A stretch of 64,000 bases of DNA, from positions 375,883 through 439,882 of the forward strand of contig NZ_KB899662.1 of the NCBI RefSeq assembly GCF_000378385.1. The letters run 5' to 3'. The position numbers were made by a program, and so were the translations under genes. The DNA is from Paenibacillus daejeonensis DSM 15491 (GTDB taxonomy: Bacteria > Bacillota > Bacilli > Paenibacillales > Paenibacillaceae). The notes below the pieces were generated by a model, which did not search any database, was not told the DNA's origin, and was given only the letters and a program-made list of their open reading frames with translations. Below are positions 51,962 to 60,869 of this stretch, in pieces (positions within the stretch are counted from its first letter, which is position 1; every line of letters begins with the position of its first letter).

Positions 51962-53587
51962 ATGCCATCGATTAGACCTGTCGCAACACTTTCTGTGCTG
52001 CTTGTTGCCACTCTGGCCGCAGCTGGCTGTGCCGGTCCAGACGTCTCATCCGATATAAACCATCCTGCCTCTCCGGCAAACACGGACAACAAAACGACTA
52101 AAACCGAGACCAGCTATCCCATCGTTACGGAGTCCACATTGACCTATTGGCTGCAAACGCCTACGACCCTCAAGCCCAGCATTAACGAGGTTCCCTTCTT
52201 CCAGGAGTGGCAGCAGCGGGTAGGGGTACCCGTCTCGTTCGTCGAGGTATCCCCTACACAGGCCAAAGAATCGTTTAGCGTCATGCTAGCTTCTGGCCAG
52301 CTGCCTGACATCATCGAATACAATTGGCAGAGCGGGTTGCCTGGAGGACCGGAAAAAGCGTTGCAGGACGGCTATATTCTGCGTCTCAACGAACTCATCG
52401 ACGAGCACGCGCCTAATCTGAAGCGGTATCTGGCGGCGCATCCCGAGATCGACAAGCTTGTGAAGACAGACAATGGAGATTATTATGTCTTTCCGTTCCT
52501 GAAGGAAGGCGGGATGACCACCCAATGGGAAGGTCCGGCGCTGCGCAAGGATTGGCTGGCGGAGCTGAATCTATCGGTACCGACGACTATCGATGAGTGG
52601 CACACTGTGCTCACAGCATTCAAAGAAGAAAAAAATGCGAGCGCTCCATTGACGATTCTCAATGCCCCCAATGCGCTGCAGGGCTTTTTGAACGGAGCAT
52701 TCATCGGTGCTTACGGGATTAACCGCGGGTTCTACATCGATGAACAACAAGTACAGTTCGGTCCGCTCCAACCCGGTTACAGGCAGTTCTTGGAGACGAT
52801 GAGCCAGTGGTATAAAGAAGGTCTGATCGATTCCAGCTTTACCCAAACCGACCGCAAGGCTCAGGATGCCAATATCGTCGGTGGCAACTCCGGCGCTACC
52901 ATTGCCTCCGGAGCAGGCTTCGATAAGTGGACTCATGCCTTGGCAGAGCATGATTCGACGGCTGGTTTTGTCTTTGCCCCCTACCCCGTACTGACACCTG
53001 GAGAGACCCCAAAGTTCGGCCAGGAAGCATGGATGTACGGTGCCGAGGCATCAGCAGCTATCTCCGCCTCCACCAAGCATCCCGAGTTGGCCGTTCAACT
53101 GCTTGACTATGCCTATAGCGAAGAAGGCTATCTCTTCTTTAACTATGGGACGGAAGGGTTGAGTTATACGCTGGAAAACGGTGAGCCGGCGTTGACTGAA
53201 TTGATCCGCAACAACCCGGACAATCTATCCTACCTGGAGGCGCTCGGACTGTACACCCATACCGTAAACCCCGGTCCGTATGTGGCTTCCAAAGCTTTGA
53301 TCGGAAGTCTGGCGGCAACTGGAGAAGATCACAACTATGACCGTTGGAAGACAGATAACCTGAAGCATGTGCTGCCGCCAGTCTCCATTTCTGCTGAGGA
53401 AGCCAGTGAATACGCACGCATCATGGCGGATATTAATACGCTAGTCGATGAAACGTCACTTAAAATCATTCTTGGCACGGAAACGATCCAGGCCTATGAC
53501 GAGCTGGCGGAGATGCTGGATGTTCTGCAGATCGGACGGGCGCTGGAGATCCAGCAGGCCGCTTACGACCGCTTCCTGGAGCGATGA
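51962..53587 (+). CDS. LplA-like extracellular solute-binding lipoprotein
   Basis: A 541-aa lipoprotein of the CUT1 sugar-transport type. The signal peptide ends in lipobox LAAAGC near residue 23. The domain includes LTYWLQTP, QLPDIIEYNW, YYVFPFL and RKDWLAELNL, typical of LplA/oligosaccharide-binding proteins. ATG at 51962 follows AAAGGAGCTC. The start of the permease gene overlaps its stop. Such systems in Paenibacillus import di- and oligosaccharides, and the substrate here is not evident. No ATPase is present; a shared MsmX-type ATPase elsewhere is likely. Confidence 0.9.
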   Translation: MPSIRPVATLSVLLVATLAAAGCAGPDVSSDINHPASPANTDNKTTKTETSYPIVTESTLTYWLQTPTTLKPSINEVPFFQEWQQRVGVPVSFVEVSPTQAKESFSVMLASGQLPDIIEYNWQSGLPGGPEKALQDGYILRLNELIDEHAPNLKRYLAAHPEIDKLVKTDNGDYYVFPFLKEGGMTTQWEGPALRKDWLAELNLSVPTTIDEWHTVLTAFKEEKNASAPLTILNAPNALQGFLNGAFIGAYGINRGFYIDEQQVQFGPLQPGYRQFLETMSQWYKEGLIDSSFTQTDRKAQDANIVGGNSGATIASGAGFDKWTHALAEHDSTAGFVFAPYPVLTPGETPKFGQEAWMYGAEASAAISASTKHPELAVQLLDYAYSEEGYLFFNYGTEGLSYTLENGEPALTELIRNNPDNLSYLEALGLYTHTVNPGPYVASKALIGSLAATGEDHNYDRWKTDNLKHVLPPVSISAEEASEYARIMADINTLVDETSLKIILGTETIQAYDELAEMLDVLQIGRALEIQQAAYDRFLER

Positions 53588-54525
53588 AAGGCATGTTTCC
53601 TGCAGCGGGTAGTTCCCTAAAAGCTCGGCTGACAAAAGATTTCAAACGGCATAAGTGGCTCTATCTCATGGCGCTGCCGGTCATTGCCTATTATGCCGTT
53701 TTCCAATATTCACCTCTCTTCGGCGCAGTGATTGCCTTCCAGCATTACACACCTATGAAAGGCGTATGGGGCAGTGACTGGGCAGGGCTCGAGCATTTCC
53801 GTACCTTTATCGGCAGCTACTATTTTTGGCGACTGGTACGCAATACGATCCTGCTCAGCTTGTATGCCCTGCTGTTCGAATTCACGGCTCCCATTCTGTT
53901 GGCGCTCCTGCTGCACGAAGTGCGATCCCGCACGATGCGCACGGTTGCCCAGACCATAGCCTATATGCCTTATTTCGTCTCGCTCATTGTCGTCTGCGGT
54001 ATCGTCAAGGAGCTGACCCGCAGCGGCGGGCCGCTTAACCTCGTAGTCCTGAATTTGTTTGGAGGAGAGGGTCAGGACCTCCTTCAGCAGCCGGAGATGT
54101 TCCGCGGCATCTATGTGATGTCCGAGATTTGGCAGCGCGCAGGATGGGAAGCAATTATCTATCTGGCGGCCTTGACGACCATTCATCCGCATCAGTATGA
54201 AGCAGCACGCATTGACGGGGCCAGCAGATGGCGGCAGATACGCAGTATCACGCTGCCGGGTCTTCTCCCGACAATCACCATCATGTTGATTCTACGCTTG
54301 GGCTATATGATGGACGTCGGGTATGAGAAAATCTTGCTGCTCTATAACCCTGTTATCTATGAAACGGCCGATGTCATCTCCACCTTTGTCTATCGCAAAG
54401 GCCTCCTCGACAATGACTGGAGCTTCAGCTCGGCCATCGGGCTGTTCAACTCGGCCATCAATCTCGTGCTGCTCGTGACGGCTAACTATATCAGCCGGCG
54501 CATCAATGGCAACAGTCTGTGGTAA
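53584..54525 (+). CDS. LplB-like sugar ABC permease
   Basis: A 313-aa permease with six helices. The N-terminal KWLYLMALPVIAYYAVFQYSPLFGA block is the LplB signature, and the EAA loop reads AARIDGASRWRQIRSITLPGLLPT. Its ATG overlaps the binding protein stop. It forms a heterodimer with the next gene product. Confidence 0.92.
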   Translation: MKGMFPAAGSSLKARLTKDFKRHKWLYLMALPVIAYYAVFQYSPLFGAVIAFQHYTPMKGVWGSDWAGLEHFRTFIGSYYFWRLVRNTILLSLYALLFEFTAPILLALLLHEVRSRTMRTVAQTIAYMPYFVSLIVVCGIVKELTRSGGPLNLVVLNLFGGEGQDLLQQPEMFRGIYVMSEIWQRAGWEAIIYLAALTTIHPHQYEAARIDGASRWRQIRSITLPGLLPTITIMLILRLGYMMDVGYEKILLLYNPVIYETADVISTFVYRKGLLDNDWSFSSAIGLFNSAINLVLLVTANYISRRINGNSLW

Positions 54526-54536
54526 GGAGGCGAAGC

Positions 54537-55406
54537 ATGTCACGATCCGATCGAACGCTGGATTTAATAGTCTATCTGTTGCTGACAGTGCTGGTCATCA
54601 TCACACTCTATCCGCTACTCTATGTCGTGTTCGCCTCGCTCAGCGACGGGGACCAACTGATGGCGCATACCGGTCTGATGTGGCGGCCCCTAGGCTTCAG
54701 CACCCTTGCCTACGAGCGCGCAATCGCGAACCCCGCCATCTGGACCGGATACTGGAATACACTTCGCCTGGTAGCGGGCGGCCTGATCCTTAACCTGACG
54801 ATGACAGTGCTTGGCGGCTACGTGCTGTCCCGCCGGGATGCCTTATGGACCAAGCCACTCATGATAGCCATCGTCTTCACCATGTTCATCAACGCCGGAA
54901 TCATTCCCTTTTATCTAATTGTCCGGGAACTGGGACTCATGAATTCACTCTGGTCGCTGCTCCTGCCATTTGCCGTCAAGACGTTCCATCTCATTATTGT
55001 TCGCACAGCCTTCCTGTCTCTGCCTTCCGAACTGGAGGAATCGGCGCAAATCGACGGTGCCTCGCACCTGACGCTGCTGCTGCGCATTATCCTCCCCCTG
55101 TCCATGCCAGTAATCGCCGTCCTACTGCTATATACTGCCGCCGACAAATGGAACATGTGGTTTATGCCCTCCATCTTCATCCAGGACCGCACCTTATATC
55201 CGCTGCAACTGGTGATGCGGGAAATTATCATCAACAATGTCACTGATCAGATCTCCTCCGGAGCCAGTGTCGGCGAGGCACAAAAAATTGGCGAGACAAT
55301 CAAATATGCAACCATTGTCATTGCCACGCTGCCAGTTCTGCTTGTCTATCCTTTCCTGCAAAAGCACTTCGTTAAAGGAGCGCTGATCGGCGCCATCAAG
55401 GGCTAA
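54537..55406 (+). CDS. LplC-like sugar ABC permease
   Basis: A 289-aa CUT1 permease of the MalG type. It has VIITLYPLLYVVFASLSD at the start and the EAA loop SAQIDGASHLTLLLRIILPLSMPV. It ends with FVKGALIGAIKG, the family's usual C-terminus. ATG at 54537 follows AAGGAGGCGAAGC. Confidence 0.92.
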   Translation: MSRSDRTLDLIVYLLLTVLVIITLYPLLYVVFASLSDGDQLMAHTGLMWRPLGFSTLAYERAIANPAIWTGYWNTLRLVAGGLILNLTMTVLGGYVLSRRDALWTKPLMIAIVFTMFINAGIIPFYLIVRELGLMNSLWSLLLPFAVKTFHLIIVRTAFLSLPSELEESAQIDGASHLTLLLRIILPLSMPVIAVLLLYTAADKWNMWFMPSIFIQDRTLYPLQLVMREIIINNVTDQISSGASVGEAQKIGETIKYATIVIATLPVLLVYPFLQKHFVKGALIGAIKG

Positions 55407-55480
55407 TTGAAACGATCATGGCAAACCGTGAGCTCATGCTGGTCAAGCTTGCCTCAGTTTCAACGCCTTTCTTTTTAGGC

Positions 55481-55505
55481 TATAATGATGAGGGTGTTGC
55501 ATATC
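55481..55505 (+). promoter_or_regulatory. Promoter of prpR-like gene with GTGTTGC element
   Basis: TATAAT (55481-55486) is a likely -10. GTGTTGCATATCGCACC starts at 55494, at about the transcription start. The GTGTTGC heptamer recurs twice upstream of kdgT, suggesting a binding site and autoregulation. Confidence 0.45.
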
Positions 55506-55543
55506 GCACCATATCTCATCTCATTCGAAAACGGTGATGCATA

Positions 55544-57229
55544 ATGAATGTCAGGCTTCATATCGTTGCACCCTATGAATCCATGCTTTCTGTCATTCAA
55601 GAAAGCCTGCCCCTCTTCCCCGAGTTGACTGTGGATTATTCAGTCGGCGACCTGGAGAGCGGCGTTAGCCAAGCCATCACAGCAGAACAGCAGGGCGCGG
55701 ATCTGATCATCAGCCGCGGCGGTACGGCACGACTGATCAAGCGAGCCGTCACCATCCCTGTCATCGACATGCAACTATCCGGTTATGACATGATTCGTTC
55801 GCTGATGATGGCCAGTAATCTGAATGAAAAAACAGCCATCGTCGGGTTTGCCAACATTACGTCGGGTGCGCAAGCAATCATTGACTTGCTCGATCTGCCG
55901 CTGAAGGCGTTCACCGTCTCCGCCTCTGAGGAGGTTGCTCCCTTGCTCCTGGATCTGAAGAGCCAGGGCTACAAGCAGATCGCCGGGGACGTCATCACCC
56001 TCAAGACCGCCAATGCTTATGGGCTTCGTGGGTTTCTGATTCAATCGGGTAAAGAGTCCATTGTCAAAGCGCTAGAGGATGCCAAGCTGATCTACGGCTA
56101 CCTTCATAAAAACGATCACTTGACGCAATTATTCGAACGGATGATCCTGCACAAGCATGCCAATCTTATCATAGTTAACACGGAGCACCGCATTATCTAT
56201 GAACGACTAACCGATTATTCATCCAATCCGTTGCAGGAGCAGCATTTAACGATTCTAGACAGCGAATGGGCAGCTGGTGATACCACGCTAGTCCGCAAGC
56301 TGGCCATAGACGGGGGGAGCCTCCGGATAAAAGGTTATCGTTATACCATTGACGATCATTCTTATACCTTGTATGCTCTGCACCGGGATGAAGCACTCAC
56401 CGACGGACAGATCGGCATTCAAGCCAGGCATATTGATTACAGCGAACCACTGGCTGACCGTTCACCGGTGATGCGTCAGTTACTGCAAAGGATGCGGACG
56501 TTATATGAACGCTGCGAACCGATATGTCTGCAAGGCGACAAGGGTACCGGCAAAGCGTTCATTATCCGGCATATTCACCAGGAGCTCTCGCCTGATAGTC
56601 TGCTGCTGGCCATCGATTTGAGTCAGAGCGATTTGGACGATGTAGAGACTCTTTCGCTAAGCTCGGTTGCCACCATCAAGCTGCTGCATCCGGAACAAGT
56701 ATCCGATCAGAAGCGGCTGATTGCCTGGATACGGAGCTGCCGGGAGATCGGGATTCGTATCTTCTTGGTTGCCGAGCAGACCGCTGTACCGCAGATCGTT
56801 CAGGAAGCCGAAGCAGGTCTGCTAATTATGCCTGCACTCCATGAGCGTCCTGAGGATATTGAACCGTTAGCCCATTATTTCTTATCCCAGTATCATCAGC
56901 GTTATGGCTCGATCGCCGTCAAGCTACAGGCGGAGGCATTGGCCCTGCTGCAACATCAGGAGTATCCGGGACATGTGGATGACCTGCGGGAGCTGGTCAA
57001 ACAAATCGCCCTCAATGAGAGGGATTATGTTATCCAGGCGGAGACCATCCGCCGATTACTGGACGATGATTCCTTCAAAACGGCTTGGGCAGTGCCTCAG
57101 GGCACGCTTAAGGATATCGAGAAGGAAGTCATTCAGGCGGTCCTGCAAGAAGAAAATTATAACCAATCCCGAACCGCAGAACGTCTTGGGATTAATCGGG
57201 CTACATTATGGCGAAAACTAAAGGGGTAA
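55544..57229 (+). CDS. PrpR_N-domain regulator with degenerate AAA domain
   Basis: A 561-aa regulator. The PrpR_N sensor domain spans residues about 5-180 (VGDLESGVSQAI, GADLIISRGGTARLIKRAV). A PAS-like segment follows. The AAA-type region (about residues 310-480) has a P-loop-like GDKGTGKAF, but I find no GAFTGA loop and no proper Walker B. The C-terminal Fis-type HTH (NYNQSRTAERLGINRATLWRKL) is intact. It therefore probably works without sigma-54. It precedes kdgT-dtnK-pdxA2 and likely senses an acid sugar or its product. Confidence 0.78.
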   Translation: MNVRLHIVAPYESMLSVIQESLPLFPELTVDYSVGDLESGVSQAITAEQQGADLIISRGGTARLIKRAVTIPVIDMQLSGYDMIRSLMMASNLNEKTAIVGFANITSGAQAIIDLLDLPLKAFTVSASEEVAPLLLDLKSQGYKQIAGDVITLKTANAYGLRGFLIQSGKESIVKALEDAKLIYGYLHKNDHLTQLFERMILHKHANLIIVNTEHRIIYERLTDYSSNPLQEQHLTILDSEWAAGDTTLVRKLAIDGGSLRIKGYRYTIDDHSYTLYALHRDEALTDGQIGIQARHIDYSEPLADRSPVMRQLLQRMRTLYERCEPICLQGDKGTGKAFIIRHIHQELSPDSLLLAIDLSQSDLDDVETLSLSSVATIKLLHPEQVSDQKRLIAWIRSCREIGIRIFLVAEQTAVPQIVQEAEAGLLIMPALHERPEDIEPLAHYFLSQYHQRYGSIAVKLQAEALALLQHQEYPGHVDDLRELVKQIALNERDYVIQAETIRRLLDDDSFKTAWAVPQGTLKDIEKEVIQAVLQEENYNQSRTAERLGINRATLWRKLKG

Positions 57230-57250
57230 CCTTTAGTTTTCGCCTTTTTT
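57211..57250 (+). terminator. Intrinsic terminator of prpR-like gene
   Basis: GCGAAAACTAAAGG (57211-57224) pairs perfectly with CCTTTAGTTTTCGC (57230-57243), followed by CTTTTTTT. The stop codon lies in the loop. Confidence 0.9.
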
Positions 57251-57268
57251 TATTTCCTAGACTAATGA

Positions 57269-57374
57269 GTGTTGCAATATTAAACATTTTTATGAAAGCC
57301 ATTATTTATAACCTTATTAAGTGTTGCTTTTATAAACAATCTGTTTTAAGATGTAACTATGTAATCGCTTTATA
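57269..57374 (+). promoter_or_regulatory. Control region of kdgT-dtnK-pdxA2
   Basis: Two copies of GTGTTGC followed by an A/T block ending in AAAC lie at 57269 and 57321, 52 bp apart (five helical turns). ATGTAATCGCTTTA at 57359-57372 is one mismatch away from the CcpA cre consensus TGNAANCGNWNNC. I infer control by the PrpR_N regulator and carbon repression. Confidence 0.5.
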
Positions 57375-57406
57375 AATATCAACAAGCTGAGAGGGAGTCG
57401 ACAATC

Positions 57407-58405
57407 ATGAAAATTAAAGCGACGTTGGATCGTATACCGGGGGGTATGATGGTTGTCCCGCTGTTGCTGGCTGCAACCATCAATACGTTGTTCCCCGACT
57501 TGCTTCGGATCGGTGGTTTTACGGAAGCACTGTTTGTTAACAGTGCCAGTGCGCTGATTGCATTGTTCCTGCTTATCGCCGGTACACAGATTAACTTGCG
57601 TACGGCTCGGTCATCCGTTGCCAAAGGGGTCACCCTCTTGAGTGTGAAATGGTTGCTTGGTGCACTCGTCGGTTTGCTGGCTTTTTGGCTGGCCGATAAC
57701 AACGGACTATTCTTGGGATTGGCACCAATTGCAATTATCGGCGCCATGACGAATTCCAATGGTGGTCTCTACATTGCCCTCGCCGGTCAATATGGCAAAG
57801 AAGAAGATAAAGCCGCTTATCCATTCCTTGCGCTGAGTGACGGGCCGTTCCTGACGATGGTAGCCCTGTCGATCTTCGGGGCTATGGGTTTCGCCGAAGG
57901 CATGTTCTCGGCCACCTCCTTCATTGCCGTACTGCTGCCTCTGGCAGTAGGTATCGTTCTTGGCAATCTGGATAAGGACATGGGCGATTTCCTGTACAAA
58001 GGTAGTGACAAGCTCGTCCCGTTCTTCGCATTTGCACTGGGGATGGGCATTAACTTCAACGCTATTATCAAGGGCGGGCTGAGCGGGATTATGCTCGGGA
58101 TCATTACCGTATTGATTACGGGCGGCGGCTTGTACCTCCTCTTCAAGAAGATCGGCTGGAATCCGATTGTCGGCGCCGCCGAAGGTTCAACCGCAGGCAA
58201 CGCCGTCGGTACGCCGGCAGCCATAGCCGCAGCCAATGTGGCCTTTGCTCCGGTTGCCGAGCTGGCTACTGTCCAAATTGCGGCCAGCGTCGTTACTACG
58301 GCGGTGCTGCTGCCCATCTTTATCGGATTCTTGTCCAAGCGATTGGAAAAAGAACCTGGCGGTCTGGCCAAATACAATGAAGTAGCAGAGAAAAGACAGA
58401 ATTAA
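57407..58405 (+). CDS. KdgT-like 2-keto-3-deoxygluconate/acid-sugar permease
   Basis: A 332-aa proton-coupled secondary transporter with about ten helices. DRIPGGMMVVPLLLAATINTLFP, GAMTNSNGGLYIALAGQYG and GAAEGSTAGNAVGTPAAIA are KdgT signatures. ATG at 57407 follows GAGAGGGAG. The genes after it encode a four-carbon acid-sugar kinase and PdxA2, so the physiological substrate is more likely threonate or erythronate than 2-keto-3-deoxygluconate. Confidence 0.88.
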   Translation: MKIKATLDRIPGGMMVVPLLLAATINTLFPDLLRIGGFTEALFVNSASALIALFLLIAGTQINLRTARSSVAKGVTLLSVKWLLGALVGLLAFWLADNNGLFLGLAPIAIIGAMTNSNGGLYIALAGQYGKEEDKAAYPFLALSDGPFLTMVALSIFGAMGFAEGMFSATSFIAVLLPLAVGIVLGNLDKDMGDFLYKGSDKLVPFFAFALGMGINFNAIIKGGLSGIMLGIITVLITGGGLYLLFKKIGWNPIVGAAEGSTAGNAVGTPAAIAAANVAFAPVAELATVQIAASVVTTAVLLPIFIGFLSKRLEKEPGGLAKYNEVAEKRQN

Positions 58406-58493
58406 ATTGCGTGTTTAAAAAGAGAGAGGCGCAAGAGAAGAGACCTTATGGCCTCTTCTCTTGCCTGTCGCAGGATAGGAAGGAGAAATCAGC

Positions 58494-59789
58494 ATGAAAC
58501 TAGCTATTATCGCCGACGATTTGACAGGTGCGAATGACAGTGGCGTTCAACTAGCCGGCAACGGACTACAAACTGCCGTTCTATTTGATAGAGATGAAGC
58601 CGGTGCACAGGCTTATGAAGCTGTCGTTTTCGACACGGACAGCCGTGCGGTATCACGCAATGAGGCGTATGACCGTGTAAAAACCGCGGCTCAATTCCTG
58701 GTCCAAGCCGGGTTTACCAATATATTTAAAAAAATGGACTCAACCATGCGTGGTAATATCGGCGCCGAAATCGATGCCGTCTATGATGTGCTGAAGCCAG
58801 ATTTTGTCATGTTCGCTCCCGGCTACCCCAAGAATAACCGGACGATCTCTGGCTCCATGCTCTACCTCAAAGGTGTACCTGTAGGTGAGACCGAGATTGC
58901 CCGCGATCCCAAAACGCCGGTAACTGTATCCTATCTCCCTGAACTGCTAAGTCAGCAGACATCCCGCTCCATCGGAACGCTGACCGTAGACGATCTTCAG
59001 CAGGGACAAGCGCATGTATTGGCGAAGCTGGAGCAATATCGTCAGAATGAAACCGTGATTATCGTCGTCGACTCGACGGAAGAAGAGCATCTGGAGCACA
59101 TTCTCCAATATGCCAAGCAAGCGCCCTACAGCTACGTCTGGGCGGGATCTGCCGGCCTCGCGAATTATCTGCCCGCTTATTACGGCATGCCTTCACGGCA
59201 GCGTCAGCTGAGCATTGCTCCCAATCATGGACCGATCCTGACCGTCATCGGCAGCGTCAACAAAAACTCCAGAGCTCAGTTGAAGCGTCTGCTGGAGCAG
59301 GCGGATGTAGCCGGTATTGCGTTCGACTCTTCGAAGGCTGTGACCTCGGAAGCCGAGCAGCTCCAAGAAGTCGAGCGCGTCTACTTGCGTGCACTGGCCA
59401 TGGCCCAAGAGGGACGCGATGTGGTCCTCTACTCTACCGGAGAGAAAGAAGACATCGCGGCAGCTCAACAAATTGGCGAATCTCGCGGCTGGTCCGCCAC
59501 TGACGTCAGCAATGAAATAGTCAAAGCGCTTGGTGCGGTATGTGCCCCACTGCTGGAGCATGGCTATTTCAAGGGTGTATCCATGAGTGGCGGTGACACG
59601 GCCAAGCAAATCTGCGAGCGTTGGGGAATCAAGGGCTTTGAATTGTTGGATGAACTGGAAATCGGCGTGCCGATCTCCACCTTCCTGGGCAAAGACGAGC
59701 TCTATGTCATTACAAAAGCCGGCGGATTCGGTACCGAGGATGTCTTCATCCATGCAATTCAGAGATTGAAAGGGGAAATAAAATCATGA
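58494..59789 (+). CDS. dtnK: Four-carbon acid sugar kinase (DUF1537)
   Basis: A 431-aa kinase that phosphorylates D-threonate or a related four-carbon acid at O-4. The N-terminal domain has AIIADDLTGANDSGVQLA and KKMDSTMRGNIGAE. The C-terminal nucleotide-binding domain has GGDTAKQICERWG and KAGGFGTEDVF. ATG at 58494 follows GGAAGGAG. It overlaps pdxA2 by 4 nt. DtnK-PdxA2 pairs are known to turn D-threonate into dihydroxyacetone phosphate; D-erythronate-type substrates remain possible. Confidence 0.88.
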   Translation: MKLAIIADDLTGANDSGVQLAGNGLQTAVLFDRDEAGAQAYEAVVFDTDSRAVSRNEAYDRVKTAAQFLVQAGFTNIFKKMDSTMRGNIGAEIDAVYDVLKPDFVMFAPGYPKNNRTISGSMLYLKGVPVGETEIARDPKTPVTVSYLPELLSQQTSRSIGTLTVDDLQQGQAHVLAKLEQYRQNETVIIVVDSTEEEHLEHILQYAKQAPYSYVWAGSAGLANYLPAYYGMPSRQRQLSIAPNHGPILTVIGSVNKNSRAQLKRLLEQADVAGIAFDSSKAVTSEAEQLQEVERVYLRALAMAQEGRDVVLYSTGEKEDIAAAQQIGESRGWSATDVSNEIVKALGAVCAPLLEHGYFKGVSMSGGDTAKQICERWGIKGFELLDELEIGVPISTFLGKDELYVITKAGGFGTEDVFIHAIQRLKGEIKS

Positions 59790-60781
59790 AACCGACAATT
59801 GGGATTACGATGGGTGACGCCGCTGGTATCGGACCGGAGGTCATCGTTAAAGCGCTGGAGCACCAGGAAATCTACGACACCTGTCGTCCATTGGTCATCG
59901 GAGATGCCAAAATGCTGACCCGGGTTCTTCCTATTGTAGCCTCCGAGCTAACCATCCATCCCGTCAAAAGCGCAGCAGACGCTCGTTTTGAACATGGGAC
60001 TATTGATGTCCTGGATCTGAATCTGCTTCCGGCCGACCTGCCCTTCGGCAACGTATCTGCGGCTGCGGGGGATGCAGCCTACCAATACCTTGCGGAAGCT
60101 GTAAACCTGGCCAAGCAAGGTGAGATTCAATCGATCTGTACAGCTCCGCTCAACAAAGAAGCCCTGCACAAAGGTGGCCATCTCTATCCAGGTCATACCG
60201 AGATTCTTGCAGCCTTGACAGATACAGAGGATTTCTCGATGATGCTGACCACACCAAATCTGCGAGTCATTCACCTGACCACCCATATGGGATTGATCGC
60301 AGCGATCGAGAGCATCACACCGGAGCGCACCTATACCGTCGTCAAGCTGGCTCATGATACGCTGAGCAAGGCTGGCATCGCCAACCCGCGGGTCGCTGTC
60401 TGCGGCATTAATCCACATGCTGGCGAGAACGGTCTGTTCGGCAATGGAGAAGAAGAAACCAAACTGATTCCCGGAATCGAACGTGCAGCAGCCGAGGGCA
60501 TTGACGTGACTGGGCCTTACCCGGCGGACACCCTGTTCTTCCGGGCCGGACGCGGCGACTTCGATATCGTCGTTGCCTGCTACCATGACCAGGGCCATGC
60601 GCCAGTCAAGGTAATGGGCATTGAAGAAGGCGTCAATATTACCGTCGGACTGAAGGGCGGCATTATCCGTACCTCCGTCGACCATGGCACTGCCTTCGAT
60701 ATTGCCGGCCGCAACATCGCGGATGAGAAGAGTATGCTCGCCGCAATCCGCTCAGCCATCGAGCTGGCGCCGAAGCAATAA
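59786..60781 (+). CDS. pdxA2: 4-phospho-D-threonate 3-dehydrogenase (PdxA2)
   Basis: A 331-aa NAD-dependent enzyme of the PdxA fold. It oxidises 4-phospho-D-threonate (or the erythronate isomer), and the product decarboxylates to dihydroxyacetone phosphate. TMGDAAGIGPEV at the start, TAPLNKEALHKGGHLYPGHTE with metal His, and YHDQGHAPVK with metal His/Asp are conserved. The pairing with DtnK marks it as PdxA2 and not the vitamin B6 enzyme. No B6 genes are nearby. Confidence 0.88.
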   Translation: MKPTIGITMGDAAGIGPEVIVKALEHQEIYDTCRPLVIGDAKMLTRVLPIVASELTIHPVKSAADARFEHGTIDVLDLNLLPADLPFGNVSAAAGDAAYQYLAEAVNLAKQGEIQSICTAPLNKEALHKGGHLYPGHTEILAALTDTEDFSMMLTTPNLRVIHLTTHMGLIAAIESITPERTYTVVKLAHDTLSKAGIANPRVAVCGINPHAGENGLFGNGEEETKLIPGIERAAAEGIDVTGPYPADTLFFRAGRGDFDIVVACYHDQGHAPVKVMGIEEGVNITVGLKGGIIRTSVDHGTAFDIAGRNIADEKSMLAAIRSAIELAPKQ

Positions 60782-60789
60782 ACCAAGAG

Positions 60790-60839
60790 ATGCAAAAAAC
60801 CTTGCCCGGGACATGCGCCCAAGGCAAGGTTTTTTGCAT
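60790..60839. terminator. Intrinsic terminator of kdgT-dtnK-pdxA2
   Basis: ATGCAAAAAACCTTGCC (60790-60806) pairs perfectly with GGCAAGGTTTTTTGCAT (60823-60839). The symmetric A/T ends let it serve both convergent units. Confidence 0.9.
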
Positions 60840-60869
60840 TCTGTGTTAAACACCAACGGGTTCCAACCG

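Noticed and set aside
57250-57406. Sigma-54 (-24/-12) promoter before kdgT
   Set aside because: TTGC occurs twice, but the GG needed about 10-12 bp upstream is missing at both sites.
59786-60781. Vitamin B6 enzyme PdxA
   Set aside because: Overlap with a DUF1537 kinase and a sugar-acid permease marks the PdxA2 branch. No other B6 genes are present.
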